Assembly: GCF_003097535.1 (NCBI RefSeq)
Contig: NZ_CP029187.1
Location: forward strand, 1,922,001 to 1,986,000
Direction of reading: 5' to 3'
Length of the DNA stretch: 64,000 nt
Source of the DNA: Flavobacterium pallidum
GTDB lineage: Bacteria; Bacteroidota; Bacteroidia; Flavobacteriales; Flavobacteriaceae
Positions 42,381 to 50,406 of the stretch are shown piece by piece (positions within the stretch are counted from its first letter, which is position 1; each line of letters starts with the position of its first letter). Under the pieces are notes generated by a model. The model saw only the letters and a program-made list of their open reading frames with translations, was not told the DNA's origin and searched no databases. The translations under genes and the position numbers were made by a program.

Positions 42381-42590
42381 ATGGAATATAAAAATCTGAA
42401 ATACTTTTTTTTGAGCATTATAGGAGCTTGGGCCTTTTATAAATTGCACAAAATTCGAATTAAAGATCGAGAGGAAAGATTAGGAATGACAGGAGCTTTT
42501 AACAACAATGTTAACACCAAGGCGTTTGTTACAATCTTTTGTTTAATAATTATAGCAATTGTAAACCTATACTGGTTTTTAACTTCATAA
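42381..42590 (+). CDS. Small two-helix membrane protein
   Basis: 69 residues: a hydrophobic helix near the N-terminus (YFFLSIIGAWAFYKL), a basic/polar middle (HKIRIKDREERLG) and a second helix (FVTIFCLIIIAIVNLYWFL). No family recognised. The 191-base gap before it (42190-42380) is AT-rich and shows no clear promoter. Confidence 0.45.
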   Translation: MEYKNLKYFFLSIIGAWAFYKLHKIRIKDREERLGMTGAFNNNVNTKAFVTIFCLIIIAIVNLYWFLTS

Positions 42591-42607
42591 ATATCTGGTC
42601 AATAGAT

Positions 42608-44215
42608 TTATTTTCCCTTCAGCAAATTAATGCTCACCGTTGCCGTATCAGCATCAGGAAAACGCCTGAACACTTCCGGATCCGGGAAAAGTCCCGCCTC
42701 AGAAGCGATGCGATTGAATACTTCGATTTCCACAATATATTGGTCTGAGAAACCATGCGTGGCATCATAAGCGGTAGCCGCGGTTTTTCCCAAATGTGAC
42801 GACGTGAGTGCAGGGGAAATGGTGTGCAGTTCGATCAGCAGCAAACCAAATTTACTGACATAAGGAGACCATTTCTGGATGTGCTCATAAAGATTGTCTT
42901 CCACCAGGCTGTTGGAAATGCGCTTTCCACGGTGTGCAAATGCACCGGTTGACGTACTGATACGGCCTTCAGTAATGTGTTTCGGGTCTTCCCAGATGCG
43001 GTTGTGGTCCAGGAATGTCCTTACATTCAATAAATCTTTCAGGTCAATCGAATAATTTTCCTTCAGGTCACCGGCTAAAATATCAGGACGCCCGATGTCG
43101 CCCCAAATCACCTTCGCCCAGATATCGGCTTTGATGAGATTGCCACGCGTTACCTTAAGCGCAGCCTGGTTGTAATCTACCCCGACGAGGAACAAGGGAT
43201 GTTCATCGAGCATTTTACCGCGCAATGTCTGCCTGTCAATCACTTCGAAAATATGTTGTAAAAAAGCACCATTTCCGCAACCCATATCAAGGATTCCTTT
43301 TGGCTGCTGCTCAATCGGCAGGTTGAAAAGGCGGATCAGGATTTCGTCAACGACCTTGAAATACGTGTCGTGTGCACCGCCGCTTCCCCATACGTTCATT
43401 TCGCGGTCTACGTGGATTTCCTCGCTGCCGTCAGGCTGCATGCGCAGGATAGCAGGGTTTCCGAACATCAGTTCCTCGATTTTTGCAAAAGTGGGGAGGT
43501 AAGAAACCGTTACACCATAAGCCGAAGCTTTTTTTGCAAAAAACAAACCGGTCTCTGTAAATTGGTAATTGCCATTTTTTTCTGTAAACCAACCCAAAAA
43601 TACCATGAAATCAAGGATTTTCCTGAATTGTTCGGGAGAACGGTGGTATTCATCCGGGCTGAACGACGTTTCCATGAAATATTTATGGAACATGCCATTC
43701 ATACCGAGACGCACGAGCGTCGGGCCTACAAGATACCCTTCAATATGTTTTAATATTTGCTGTTGTACCGAACTTTCTGTAGTGTCATCAGCTATTTTTA
43801 TGCCATAACCCGCTTTATATTTATCGAGGATGGCATCAAGCTTGCGAAATGGCTCTTCTTCGAAAATCCTTGGATGGAAACTCGATGAGAATTGCAGCAA
43901 ATCGACGACATCTTCGTATAAATAAAATAAGGAAAAGGCAAAAGTGCTTTTGTCATTGATGCTGCATGAAACCGTATCCGTCGCATTGTCAATATGATAA
44001 TCCAAAAATCCCTGTGAAGCCAGTACGCGCAAACCAACATTGAGGTAACCTTCATTGGCATTAAATGTAGAAACCAACTCTGAAAGCGTGGCTTTTTTAT
44101 GCTGAAGCAGGTAATCAGTGATGCCTTTGTTTTTTAAGGCGACAGCGACGGGAGCTGTTGCAAGTCCGTCGAGATGCCTGAAAATGGTACTGCGAAGGTC
44201 GTTTTTGTTTATCAT
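42608..44215 (-). CDS. Class I SAM-dependent methyltransferase (AprA-related type)
   Basis: 535 residues from MINKNDLRSTIFRHLDG. N-terminal winged-helix-like region (~1-80), a central helical region, and a SAM-binding Rossmann domain with GILDMGCGNGAFLQ near residue 311. The size and layout recall the methyltransferases related to AprA domains of polyketide synthases, but no such pathway is nearby, so the substrate is unknown. The start at 44215 lies 21 bases after a TATATTTG element (44237-44244, minus strand). Confidence 0.7.
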   Translation of the reverse strand: MINKNDLRSTIFRHLDGLATAPVAVALKNKGITDYLLQHKKATLSELVSTFNANEGYLNVGLRVLASQGFLDYHIDNATDTVSCSINDKSTFAFSLFYLYEDVVDLLQFSSSFHPRIFEEEPFRKLDAILDKYKAGYGIKIADDTTESSVQQQILKHIEGYLVGPTLVRLGMNGMFHKYFMETSFSPDEYHRSPEQFRKILDFMVFLGWFTEKNGNYQFTETGLFFAKKASAYGVTVSYLPTFAKIEELMFGNPAILRMQPDGSEEIHVDREMNVWGSGGAHDTYFKVVDEILIRLFNLPIEQQPKGILDMGCGNGAFLQHIFEVIDRQTLRGKMLDEHPLFLVGVDYNQAALKVTRGNLIKADIWAKVIWGDIGRPDILAGDLKENYSIDLKDLLNVRTFLDHNRIWEDPKHITEGRISTSTGAFAHRGKRISNSLVEDNLYEHIQKWSPYVSKFGLLLIELHTISPALTSSHLGKTAATAYDATHGFSDQYIVEIEVFNRIASEAGLFPDPEVFRRFPDADTATVSINLLKGK

Positions 44216-44314
44216 ATAAATTAGGCTAATGGTTGCCAAATATATAAAAATTTAATTGTAAGACAGGAAATAATACAAATTGCAGGGTTGTGAAATCGAT
44301 TGCGTAAATGAATT

Positions 44315-44767
44315 TTATTTTAGCATAATCTGTCGCTTTGCTTCGCCTATGACAAAGGCTACGGCATTCGCCAGGTTGAAGCTGCGTACCAATGGTGAAA
44401 TCGGAATCTTAAGATGGTTAGGGAAACGGGAAAGCATTTCTGTGCCAAGTCCGACGCTTTCTTTTCCAAAGACAAGCCAGTCGCCATCACGGAAATCATT
44501 TTCAAGATAGCTCGTTTGTGCGTGTGAACTGAACAGGAAAATGCGGGATGTATCAGGTACTACGGCAAGCCATTCGTCTACATTCTGGTAATCCTGCCAG
44601 TCGAGGTGCACCCAATAATCGAGTCCGGCGCGCTTTACGCTGGTATCTGTAATTTTGAACCCGAATGGGTGGATCAGATGCAACCGGCTTTCGGTGCCTA
44701 CGCAAAGGCGTCCGATATTGCCGGTATTGGTTGGGATTTCAGGTTCTACAAGTACGATGTTGAGCAT
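44315..44767 (-). CDS. trmL: tRNA (cytidine/uridine-34-2'-O)-methyltransferase TrmL
   Basis: 150 residues, normal for the trefoil-knot SPOUT enzyme that methylates the wobble ribose of tRNA-Leu. Motifs: VEPEIPTNTGNIGRLC (8-23), LVFGKESVGLGTEML and ISPLVRSFNLANAVAFVIGE, the knot that binds SAM. Standalone. A dispersed AT-rich repeat lies just upstream (44779-44812). Confidence 0.93.
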   Translation of the reverse strand: MLNIVLVEPEIPTNTGNIGRLCVGTESRLHLIHPFGFKITDTSVKRAGLDYWVHLDWQDYQNVDEWLAVVPDTSRIFLFSSHAQTSYLENDFRDGDWLVFGKESVGLGTEMLSRFPNHLKIPISPLVRSFNLANAVAFVIGEAKRQIMLK

Positions 44768-44778
44768 GGTTTTTGGAG

Positions 44779-44812
44779 TTACGAATTATAAATTACGAAT
44801 TATGAATTGTGA
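44779..44812. repeat. AT-rich dispersed repeat fragment
   Basis: ACGAATTATAAATTACG followed by AATTATGAATTGTGATTC; resembles the repeats at 38407-38460 and 47531-47570. Lies in the 131-base gap between trmL and the MFS gene. Confidence 0.45.
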
Positions 44813-44898
44813 TTCAGGCAGGAAGCTTTGTTATGATTTTGGCGATGGCTGCAATACTTTTTACAAGAGCATTTAAAGGAACTCTTTTCTGTCCACAG

Positions 44899-46140
44899 CT
44901 ACTCGGTAAAATCAAGGTCTTTATTATGTGTCTCAGGAATCGTAAGTGTCGAGTAAATACCCAGGGAAAACGCACCAAAACCTACAATTGCCGCAGCAAT
45001 AATGACACCTTGTGATAACTTGAAATAATCAAAAATAATGATCATCACAGGAACCAGTCCGCGTACCATATTAGGCACCGTAGTGGTAGCCGTACTCCGG
45101 ATATTCGTGCCGAATTGTTCTGCAGCTACTGTGACGAACATGGCCCAATATCCGGTTCCCAACCCAAGCCAGGCACAGAAAAAATAGTAACTATTTTCAG
45201 TGGTGGCCACGCCGGAAAGCATCAGGATGACACCCAATAAGGTAAAAAGTGTCATGTATAAAATGGCTTTCTTCCGCGAATGAAGGACATGTGAAATCCA
45301 TCCGCTCGCAAAGTCCCCTGCTGAAATCCCGATGTATGCCCACATAATTGCTTTGCCAGGTTCAATATGCCCAATGCCCATTGCTGTTGCGAATTGGTTC
45401 GCCAACATCGCCAATATCCCTACGCAAAACCAGGTAGGCAAACCTATAGCGATGCATTTCAGGTATTTGACAAAGCGTTGCCGGCTGGTGAAAAATGACA
45501 GGAAATTACCTTTGGAGATTTCAGATTTGGAAATGTCTTTATACAAACCACTTTCCAATACACCGACACGCAATAACAGTAGCACCAATCCAAGTCCGCC
45601 GCCGATGAAGTAAGCGATCGTCCAGTCTCCTGCAAGCTGTACTGTAAGTTGCGCTACCACAGCACCAAGCAATCCGAAACCGGCCACGATGGAAGTCCCG
45701 ATGGCGCGTAATTCTTTGGGCAGGCTTTCAGAAACCAATGTAATTCCTGCTCCGAGTTCTCCGGCAAGCCCGATTCCGGCGATGAAGCGTAACGAGGCAT
45801 AAAGCAGCGCTTTGTCCGCGACATCAATATGCGGCAAAAATCCACACGCAATATTGGCGAGTGAATACACTAAAATGGATCCGAACAACACCGAAAGCCT
45901 GCCTTTTTTATCGCCGATAATCCCCCAGAGGATGCCTCCCAGCAAAAGTCCTACCATCTGGTAGTTGATAATCATCGTGCCGACTGTGTCTACATCGAGC
46001 CGCAGGCGCTCCAGGCTTGGGACGCGTACGATACCGAAAAGGAGCAAATCGTAAATGTCTACGAAATAGCCTAAAGCGGCCACGATAACAGGGAAACTTA
46101 AAAGATATTTGGTTTTTTCCCGAAGGGTAAACTCGTGCAT
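44899..46140 (-). CDS. MFS transporter (metabolite:H+ symporter type)
   Basis: 413 residues from MHEFTLREKTKYLLSFPVIV, with about 12 transmembrane helices. The helix 2-3 loop GIIGDKKGRLSVLFGS has the D-x-x-G-R-x motif of MFS; ALRFIAGIGLAGELGAGITL and PEEL-type SLPKELRAIGTSIVAG place it near the metabolite/aromatic acid symporters. The substrate is unknown. Start at 46140 chosen because the upstream extension is not membrane-like. Monocistronic. Confidence 0.85.
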   Translation of the reverse strand: MHEFTLREKTKYLLSFPVIVAALGYFVDIYDLLLFGIVRVPSLERLRLDVDTVGTMIINYQMVGLLLGGILWGIIGDKKGRLSVLFGSILVYSLANIACGFLPHIDVADKALLYASLRFIAGIGLAGELGAGITLVSESLPKELRAIGTSIVAGFGLLGAVVAQLTVQLAGDWTIAYFIGGGLGLVLLLLRVGVLESGLYKDISKSEISKGNFLSFFTSRQRFVKYLKCIAIGLPTWFCVGILAMLANQFATAMGIGHIEPGKAIMWAYIGISAGDFASGWISHVLHSRKKAILYMTLFTLLGVILMLSGVATTENSYYFFCAWLGLGTGYWAMFVTVAAEQFGTNIRSTATTTVPNMVRGLVPVMIIIFDYFKLSQGVIIAAAIVGFGAFSLGIYSTLTIPETHNKDLDFTE

Positions 46141-46235
46141 GGAATAGATTTTTCCAAATGTAATGAGAAAGTTGCAAAATCCGAAAACCTCCAAACAGGA
46201 AAAAATCCGTTAAAGCTACGATCAAACCCTAGCCC

Positions 46236-46293
46236 GGATGGGAGCGGCATCCTTTTGCGGAGTGCAACGGAGCAAAAGATACAGCGGACAGCC
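46236..46293. repeat. Dispersed GC-rich repeat, member B
   Basis: Begins GGATGGGAGCGGCATCC, contains the hairpin TTTTGC...GCAAAA, and ends ACAGCGGACAGCC. Same framework as the element at 27824-27873. Located in the 203-base gap between the divergent MFS and PhnA-like genes. Confidence 0.55.
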
Positions 46294-46316
46294 GGATAAA
46301 GCTCCTGAAAAAAAAT

Positions 46317-46324
46317 TACCTTTG
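46317..46324 (+). promoter_or_regulatory. -7 element of the PhnA-like gene
   Basis: TACCTTTG, 19 bases before the ATG at 46344. Confidence 0.5.
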
Positions 46325-46343
46325 CCCGATAAAACAAACAAAT

Positions 46344-46553
46344 ATGGAAGTAAAAGACAGCAACGGCAATATCCTCAGTGACGGCGACTCGGTAACCGTG
46401 ATTAAAGACCTTAAGGTCCGCGGATCCTCAGATGTGATCAAGAGAGGGACGATGGTGAAAAATATCCGCCTTACCGACGATCCGGCGGAAATTGACTGCC
46501 GTGTCAATAAAACGGCTATGGTCCTCAGGACCGAATTTGTAAAGAAGGCATAA
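46344..46553 (+). CDS. PhnA-domain (YjdM-like) protein
   Basis: 69 residues: [21 protein letters not shown] followed by VKGS-like [18 protein letters not shown]. This is the C-terminal domain of PhnA/YjdM; the N-terminal zinc ribbon of the longer form is absent. Despite the name the family has no proven role in alkylphosphonate use. Single gene with its own promoter and terminator. Confidence 0.85.
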   Translation: MEVKDSNGNILSDGDSVTVIKDLKVRGSSDVIKRGTMVKNIRLTDDPAEIDCRVNKTAMVLRTEFVKKA

Positions 46554-46581
46554 AAAAACCACAGTGAAAGCTGTGGTTTTT
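46554..46581 (+). terminator. Terminator after the PhnA-like gene
   Basis: AAAAACCACAG / CTGTGGTTTTT with a 6-base loop; also suited to stop transcripts from the minus-strand tonB gene. Confidence 0.85.
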
Positions 46582-46597
46582 ATTTTTATGAAGTCTG

Positions 46598-47419
46598 TTA
46601 CTGCTTTGGCTGTATCGCAATCGGCAGGTTGTAGATGGTGCGTACGGGATGACCGGCGATCATTCCCGGATTCCATTTGGTTTTCATCGATTTCAATACC
46701 CTTATGGCTTCTTTGTCCATACCGTAACCGGGATTGCGTACGATTTTGATGTCCGAAATCGATCCGTCTATTTCGACAACGAATGATACGAGTACTTTTA
46801 CGACATTATTTCCGCTTTCTTCAGCATCCGGAGCCTTGAAGTTGTCTGCTATATATTTACGGAATTTATTGATACCGCCTGGATACTCAGGCATTTTATC
46901 TACAGCAATATACGGTTTATCAATCGGGATTTCTGTAGTGACAGTACCGGGTTCTGTACCGTCGCCACCCGGAGTTCCGGTAACAGGCGTTCCGGTTCCT
47001 GATGTTCCCGGTGCCGTCGTTGGGTTTGTGTTCACACCTTCACCCAGATTTGGGGTTTCATGCGGCGCATCGGTGACTATTGGATTGTCGTTAATGACCG
47101 GCTGGTCGGGTTTTTGGGTGTCGATAGGAGGCGTGGCAGGGTTAGCTTTTGGCGCTTCTGGCTGTTTTGGCATAATCGATATCGGCGTTACATGGTCGAA
47201 TGTATCGGTGATTATCGGGCTTTCGACCGGAGCTTTACCAAACGAGCTCAGCAGATAAGGCAGCATCGCAAGCGCAGTAATCAGGCACAAGCCTAGAAAT
47301 AAGGCTTTAAGCGTGGTTTTTGGGTTTTCACGGCGCAATTGGTAAGCACCGTATTCCTTGTTCCTTCCTTCAAAAACAAGATTGATCCATGAAGTTTCGA
47401 AAATACTTGATCCAGACAT
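46598..47419 (-). CDS. TonB family energy transducer
   Basis: 273 residues: short cytoplasmic N-terminus (LVFEGRNKEYGAYQLRRENP, typical of Bacteroidota TonB), one transmembrane helix (~36-55), a long Pro/Thr/Gly-rich periplasmic linker (~70-165) and a C-terminal TonB domain (PEYPGGINKFRKYIADNF ... GYGMDKEAIRVLKSM ... NLPIAIQPK). It passes proton-motive energy to outer-membrane receptors such as the BtuB-like protein of this window, although exbB/exbD are not here. Confidence 0.9.
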   Translation of the reverse strand: MSGSSIFETSWINLVFEGRNKEYGAYQLRRENPKTTLKALFLGLCLITALAMLPYLLSSFGKAPVESPIITDTFDHVTPISIMPKQPEAPKANPATPPIDTQKPDQPVINDNPIVTDAPHETPNLGEGVNTNPTTAPGTSGTGTPVTGTPGGDGTEPGTVTTEIPIDKPYIAVDKMPEYPGGINKFRKYIADNFKAPDAEESGNNVVKVLVSFVVEIDGSISDIKIVRNPGYGMDKEAIRVLKSMKTKWNPGMIAGHPVRTIYNLPIAIQPKQ

Positions 47420-47530
47420 AATAATTTATTGTTAAGGTTAAGTATTTTCATTGCATAAGACGGTGGATTTTAAGAGATAACGTAAGGTAGGGAGGGAATA
47501 TTGTGAAAAAATTAAGAAACGAATTAGGAA

Positions 47531-47570
47531 TTACGGTATAGCCGCAATTCGTAATTTCTAATTCATAATT
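47531..47570. repeat. Dispersed AT-rich repeat, related to the riboswitch insert
   Basis: TTACGGTATAGCCGCAATTC then GTAATTTCTAATTCATAATT; nearly the same as 38417-38456. It lies just past the stop of the sigma factor gene. Confidence 0.65.
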
Positions 47571-47576
47571 AAAAAA

Positions 47577-48128
47577 TTACCGTCTTTCCTGAATGATTTC
47601 GGCCAGAAGCTTTTTGGCGCGGAGTAACTTGATCTTCACATTGCTCAGGGGTTCGCCGATTTTATCCGAAATCTCCTGGTAACTCATTTCCTGGAAATAC
47701 CGGAGCTGGATGACTTCCTGGTAATGCGGTTTCAACTCTTTGATGAAGCGCAGCAATTGGGAGAGGTTTTGTTCGGTAATCAGTTCGTCTTCAGCGGAAG
47801 GGGCGGTATCTGCAATATTATATGCCTGATGGTCTTCCTCGTCGGTAATCTCGATGAAAAGCGAGGATTTCTTTTTACGCAGCAAATCGATATGCACGTT
47901 TTTGGCAATCGCAATGAGCCAGGTGTTGAATTTGAATTCAGGATTGTAACTCCCGATCTTATCGAAGGCTTTCGAGAAAGTTTCTATCGTAATGTCCTCG
48001 GCATCGGTTTCATTTTCAGTCCGCTTAAGCATAAAACCATAGACTTCATTCCAGTAGCGGTCCAGCAAAAAGGTAAAAGCCACCTGGTCGCCTTCCTTGG
48101 CTTTGTCTATATAAGCTTTTATTTCCAA
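47577..48128 (-). CDS. ECF sigma factor (TTG start)
   Basis: About 183 residues beginning at a TTG codon (48128): LEIKAYIDKAKEGDQVAFTF. Region 2 is FLLDRYWNEVYGFMLKRTENETDAEDITIETFSKAF, and region 4 is LKPHYQEVIQLRYFQEMSYQEISDKIGEPLSNVKIKLLRAKK. No ATG lies in the right place: the next in-frame Met falls inside region 2. The start overlaps the last 10 bases of the upstream glycosyltransferase gene, so translation is probably coupled. A sigma-24 type factor; regulon unknown. Confidence 0.85.
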   Translation of the reverse strand: MEIKAYIDKAKEGDQVAFTFLLDRYWNEVYGFMLKRTENETDAEDITIETFSKAFDKIGSYNPEFKFNTWLIAIAKNVHIDLLRKKKSSLFIEITDEEDHQAYNIADTAPSAEDELITEQNLSQLLRFIKELKPHYQEVIQLRYFQEMSYQEISDKIGEPLSNVKIKLLRAKKLLAEIIQERR

Positions 48129-49225
48129 TGTACCGGTTTTGAAAAGAGATTGGTGATAAAGATATTCAATTGCGTGAACACCACCACGATTTCGATCACC
48201 GGATACCAGATCATCACATCTTTTTCTTTTAACTTTCCAGCCGTAAACCCTAAAGTGAGCCATGTAAACAGGTAACGGAAACCGATGATTGCTGTGACTG
48301 TAATCCATTCATACTGGAAAATCAGCAGCAATACAGGCAATAAAAAGAAAGACAATTGTGAAGCGTAAAACAAGCCAAGCTGGAATTTATCCATCGGTTT
48401 GTAATGCTGTGCCGTGGAGATGTGCCTTCTTTTTTGGGTAAACCACGCCGTGAAACTGGTTTTTGGCCTCGAATAAGTAAAACCCTCCGGCGTATAGCAA
48501 ACTGTCGTATTCTTTTTGTTGGCCACCTGGTTGATGAAAAGATCATCGTCCCCGGAACGGATTTTCAAATGGTCGCGATAACCATCCACCTTGAAAAATT
48601 CATCTTTTTTATAAGCCAGGTTCCTGCCCACTCCCATAAAAGGACGTCCAATGCGTGCCCAGGAAAGGTATTGCGCAGCGGCAAGTAGCGTTTCAAAACG
48701 GATGATTTTATTCAAGAAGGAATTAGGGACTTTTTCATAAGCGCCATAACCGATGACGATGGTTTTTTGCAATGTAAAATTGGAACTCATTTCGGTGATC
48801 CAGTTTTTGGAAGTCGGGTAACAATCCGCATCTGTAAAAAGCAGGTATTCCTTTTTCGCCGCTTTGATTCCCAGTGTGAGCGCGAATTTTTTATTGCCCC
48901 AAAAAGCCTCGTTATTAGCCACTTTTACAAGGCGTACATTTTTATATTGCTTTTCAAATTCTTCAAAAACTTCGAGTGTATTGTCGAATGAAGCATCGTC
49001 AATCAGGACAATTTCATAGTCCGGATAATTTTGTTCTGCTAAAAGAGGTATATATTTCGCCACATTTTCCTCCTCGTTTTTAGCGCATACGATTACAGAA
49101 ATGGGAATTTTTTTAGGATTGTGCTGCTTTGGCTTTACAAAAGCTATTTTGCCGAAAATGAGCACATAATAAATGAACTGGATGGCAACTACGGCAATAA
49201 AGACAAAAAAAATCACTTGTAACAT
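48119..49225 (-). CDS. Membrane glycosyltransferase family 2
   Basis: 368 residues. One N-terminal transmembrane helix (1-24), then the GT-A domain with SVIVCAKNEEENVAKYIPLL, EIVLIDDASFDNTLEV, the metal-binding TDADCYP and a later GDDDLFINQ and Q-x-x-R-R-(H) (KRRHIST); two C-terminal helices. This is the pattern of processive or lipid-linked GT2 enzymes. A TACCTTTG element lies at 49256-49263 (minus strand). The acceptor is unknown. Confidence 0.88.
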   Translation of the reverse strand: MLQVIFFVFIAVVAIQFIYYVLIFGKIAFVKPKQHNPKKIPISVIVCAKNEEENVAKYIPLLAEQNYPDYEIVLIDDASFDNTLEVFEEFEKQYKNVRLVKVANNEAFWGNKKFALTLGIKAAKKEYLLFTDADCYPTSKNWITEMSSNFTLQKTIVIGYGAYEKVPNSFLNKIIRFETLLAAAQYLSWARIGRPFMGVGRNLAYKKDEFFKVDGYRDHLKIRSGDDDLFINQVANKKNTTVCYTPEGFTYSRPKTSFTAWFTQKRRHISTAQHYKPMDKFQLGLFYASQLSFFLLPVLLLIFQYEWITVTAIIGFRYLFTWLTLGFTAGKLKEKDVMIWYPVIEIVVVFTQLNIFITNLFSKPVHWK

Positions 49226-49341
49226 AACTTTTCCGGCGGCTGTTAAATTTTTTGCAAAGGTACGATTACATCACCAATATAAAAAGCTGTTTTTTTAATT
49301 TAATCGTATTTTGGAATGATTATGGTATGCTGCCTAAGTGC

Positions 49342-50355
49342 TTAAATAATATTGACTTCCGCTTCGATATTAATCCCGTAAATATCAAAAACGGCCTGCT
49401 GTACTTTGCGTGATACTTCAAGGATTTCGGCGCCGGTAGCATTGCCATAATTCACGAGGACGAGCGCCTGGTTTTTATGCACGCCCGCATCGCCGAAGCG
49501 TTTTCCCTTGAATCCGGCCTGTTCAATAAGCCAGCCCGCAGGCACTTTCACTTCAGTGTCTGAAACGGGGAAAAACCTGATCTCGGGAAATTTTTCCTTA
49601 ATGGCATCAAACTGTACTTTCGGGATGATGGGATTTTTAAAGAAACTGCCGCTGTTTCCAAGTTCTGCCGGATCGGGCAGCTTGCTTTTGCGAATGGAGA
49701 TGACGGCATTGCTCACGTCTTTCAGGGTTGGCGTTTCAATATTTTTTTTGGCCAGTTCAGCGAGGATGTCACCGTATGAAGTATTGATTTTATGGTCTTT
49801 TTTCGTAAGCCGGAAAGTTACGGATGTGATAATGTACTGGCCTTTGGCTTCGTTTTTAAAGATACTTTCGCGATAACCGAATGCACATTCGGTATTTGAA
49901 AAAGTCCGGATTTCAAGCGTTTTGATGTCCATCGCTTCACAGCTGACAAAGGTATCCTTGATTTCTGTGCCATAAGCGCCGATATTCTGCACCGGCGTGG
50001 TTCCTACATTGCCGGGAATAAGCGACATATTTTCCAGTCCACCGAAGCCATGGTCGATGGTCCACAGCACAAATTCATGCCAGTTTTCGCCGGCGTTGCA
50101 TTGTACTTCAACCACATCGTCGTTTTCAAAAATGACTTTCTTTCCTTTGATATCGATATGTATTACCAAAGCGTCTATGTCCTGTGTCAGCAGCATATTG
50201 CTTCCGCCGCCGAGGATGAATTTTTCTTTCGATGTGTTTTGCTCGAGGATTTGTTTTAATTCGTCGGTGTTGTGAATCGCGACAAATTGTTTTGCAAAGG
50301 CCTCAATTCCGAAAGTATTGTATTTTTTGAGCGAAAAATTATCGAAGATTTCCAT
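49342..50355 (-). CDS. murB: UDP-N-acetylenolpyruvoylglucosamine reductase
   Basis: 337 residues, type I MurB. FAD-binding: FILGGGSNMLLTQD, GLENMSLIPGNVGTTPVQNIGAYG and FGYRESIF; active site Ser in GNSGSFFKNP and the C-terminal GDAGVHKNQALVLVNYG. Reduces the enolpyruvyl intermediate to UDP-MurNAc in peptidoglycan synthesis. A -7 element TACCTTTG (50382-50389, minus strand) precedes it. Confidence 0.95.
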   Translation of the reverse strand: MEIFDNFSLKKYNTFGIEAFAKQFVAIHNTDELKQILEQNTSKEKFILGGGSNMLLTQDIDALVIHIDIKGKKVIFENDDVVEVQCNAGENWHEFVLWTIDHGFGGLENMSLIPGNVGTTPVQNIGAYGTEIKDTFVSCEAMDIKTLEIRTFSNTECAFGYRESIFKNEAKGQYIITSVTFRLTKKDHKINTSYGDILAELAKKNIETPTLKDVSNAVISIRKSKLPDPAELGNSGSFFKNPIIPKVQFDAIKEKFPEIRFFPVSDTEVKVPAGWLIEQAGFKGKRFGDAGVHKNQALVLVNYGNATGAEILEVSRKVQQAVFDIYGINIEAEVNII

Positions 50356-50406
50356 AGGAGAAACTGCTGTTGGATTGCTGCCAAAGGTAAGCCAAATTTC
50401 GAAAAC

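Noticed and set aside
42608-44215. Biosynthetic gene cluster around the AprA-related methyltransferase
   Set aside because: Neighbours are a small membrane protein and trmL; no polyketide or peptide synthetase genes.
48129-48308. Extension of the sigma factor by 60 codons from an upstream start
   Set aside because: The extra residues are frame-shifted glycosyltransferase sequence, basic and unlike any sigma factor N-terminus; the conserved domain begins at the TTG.
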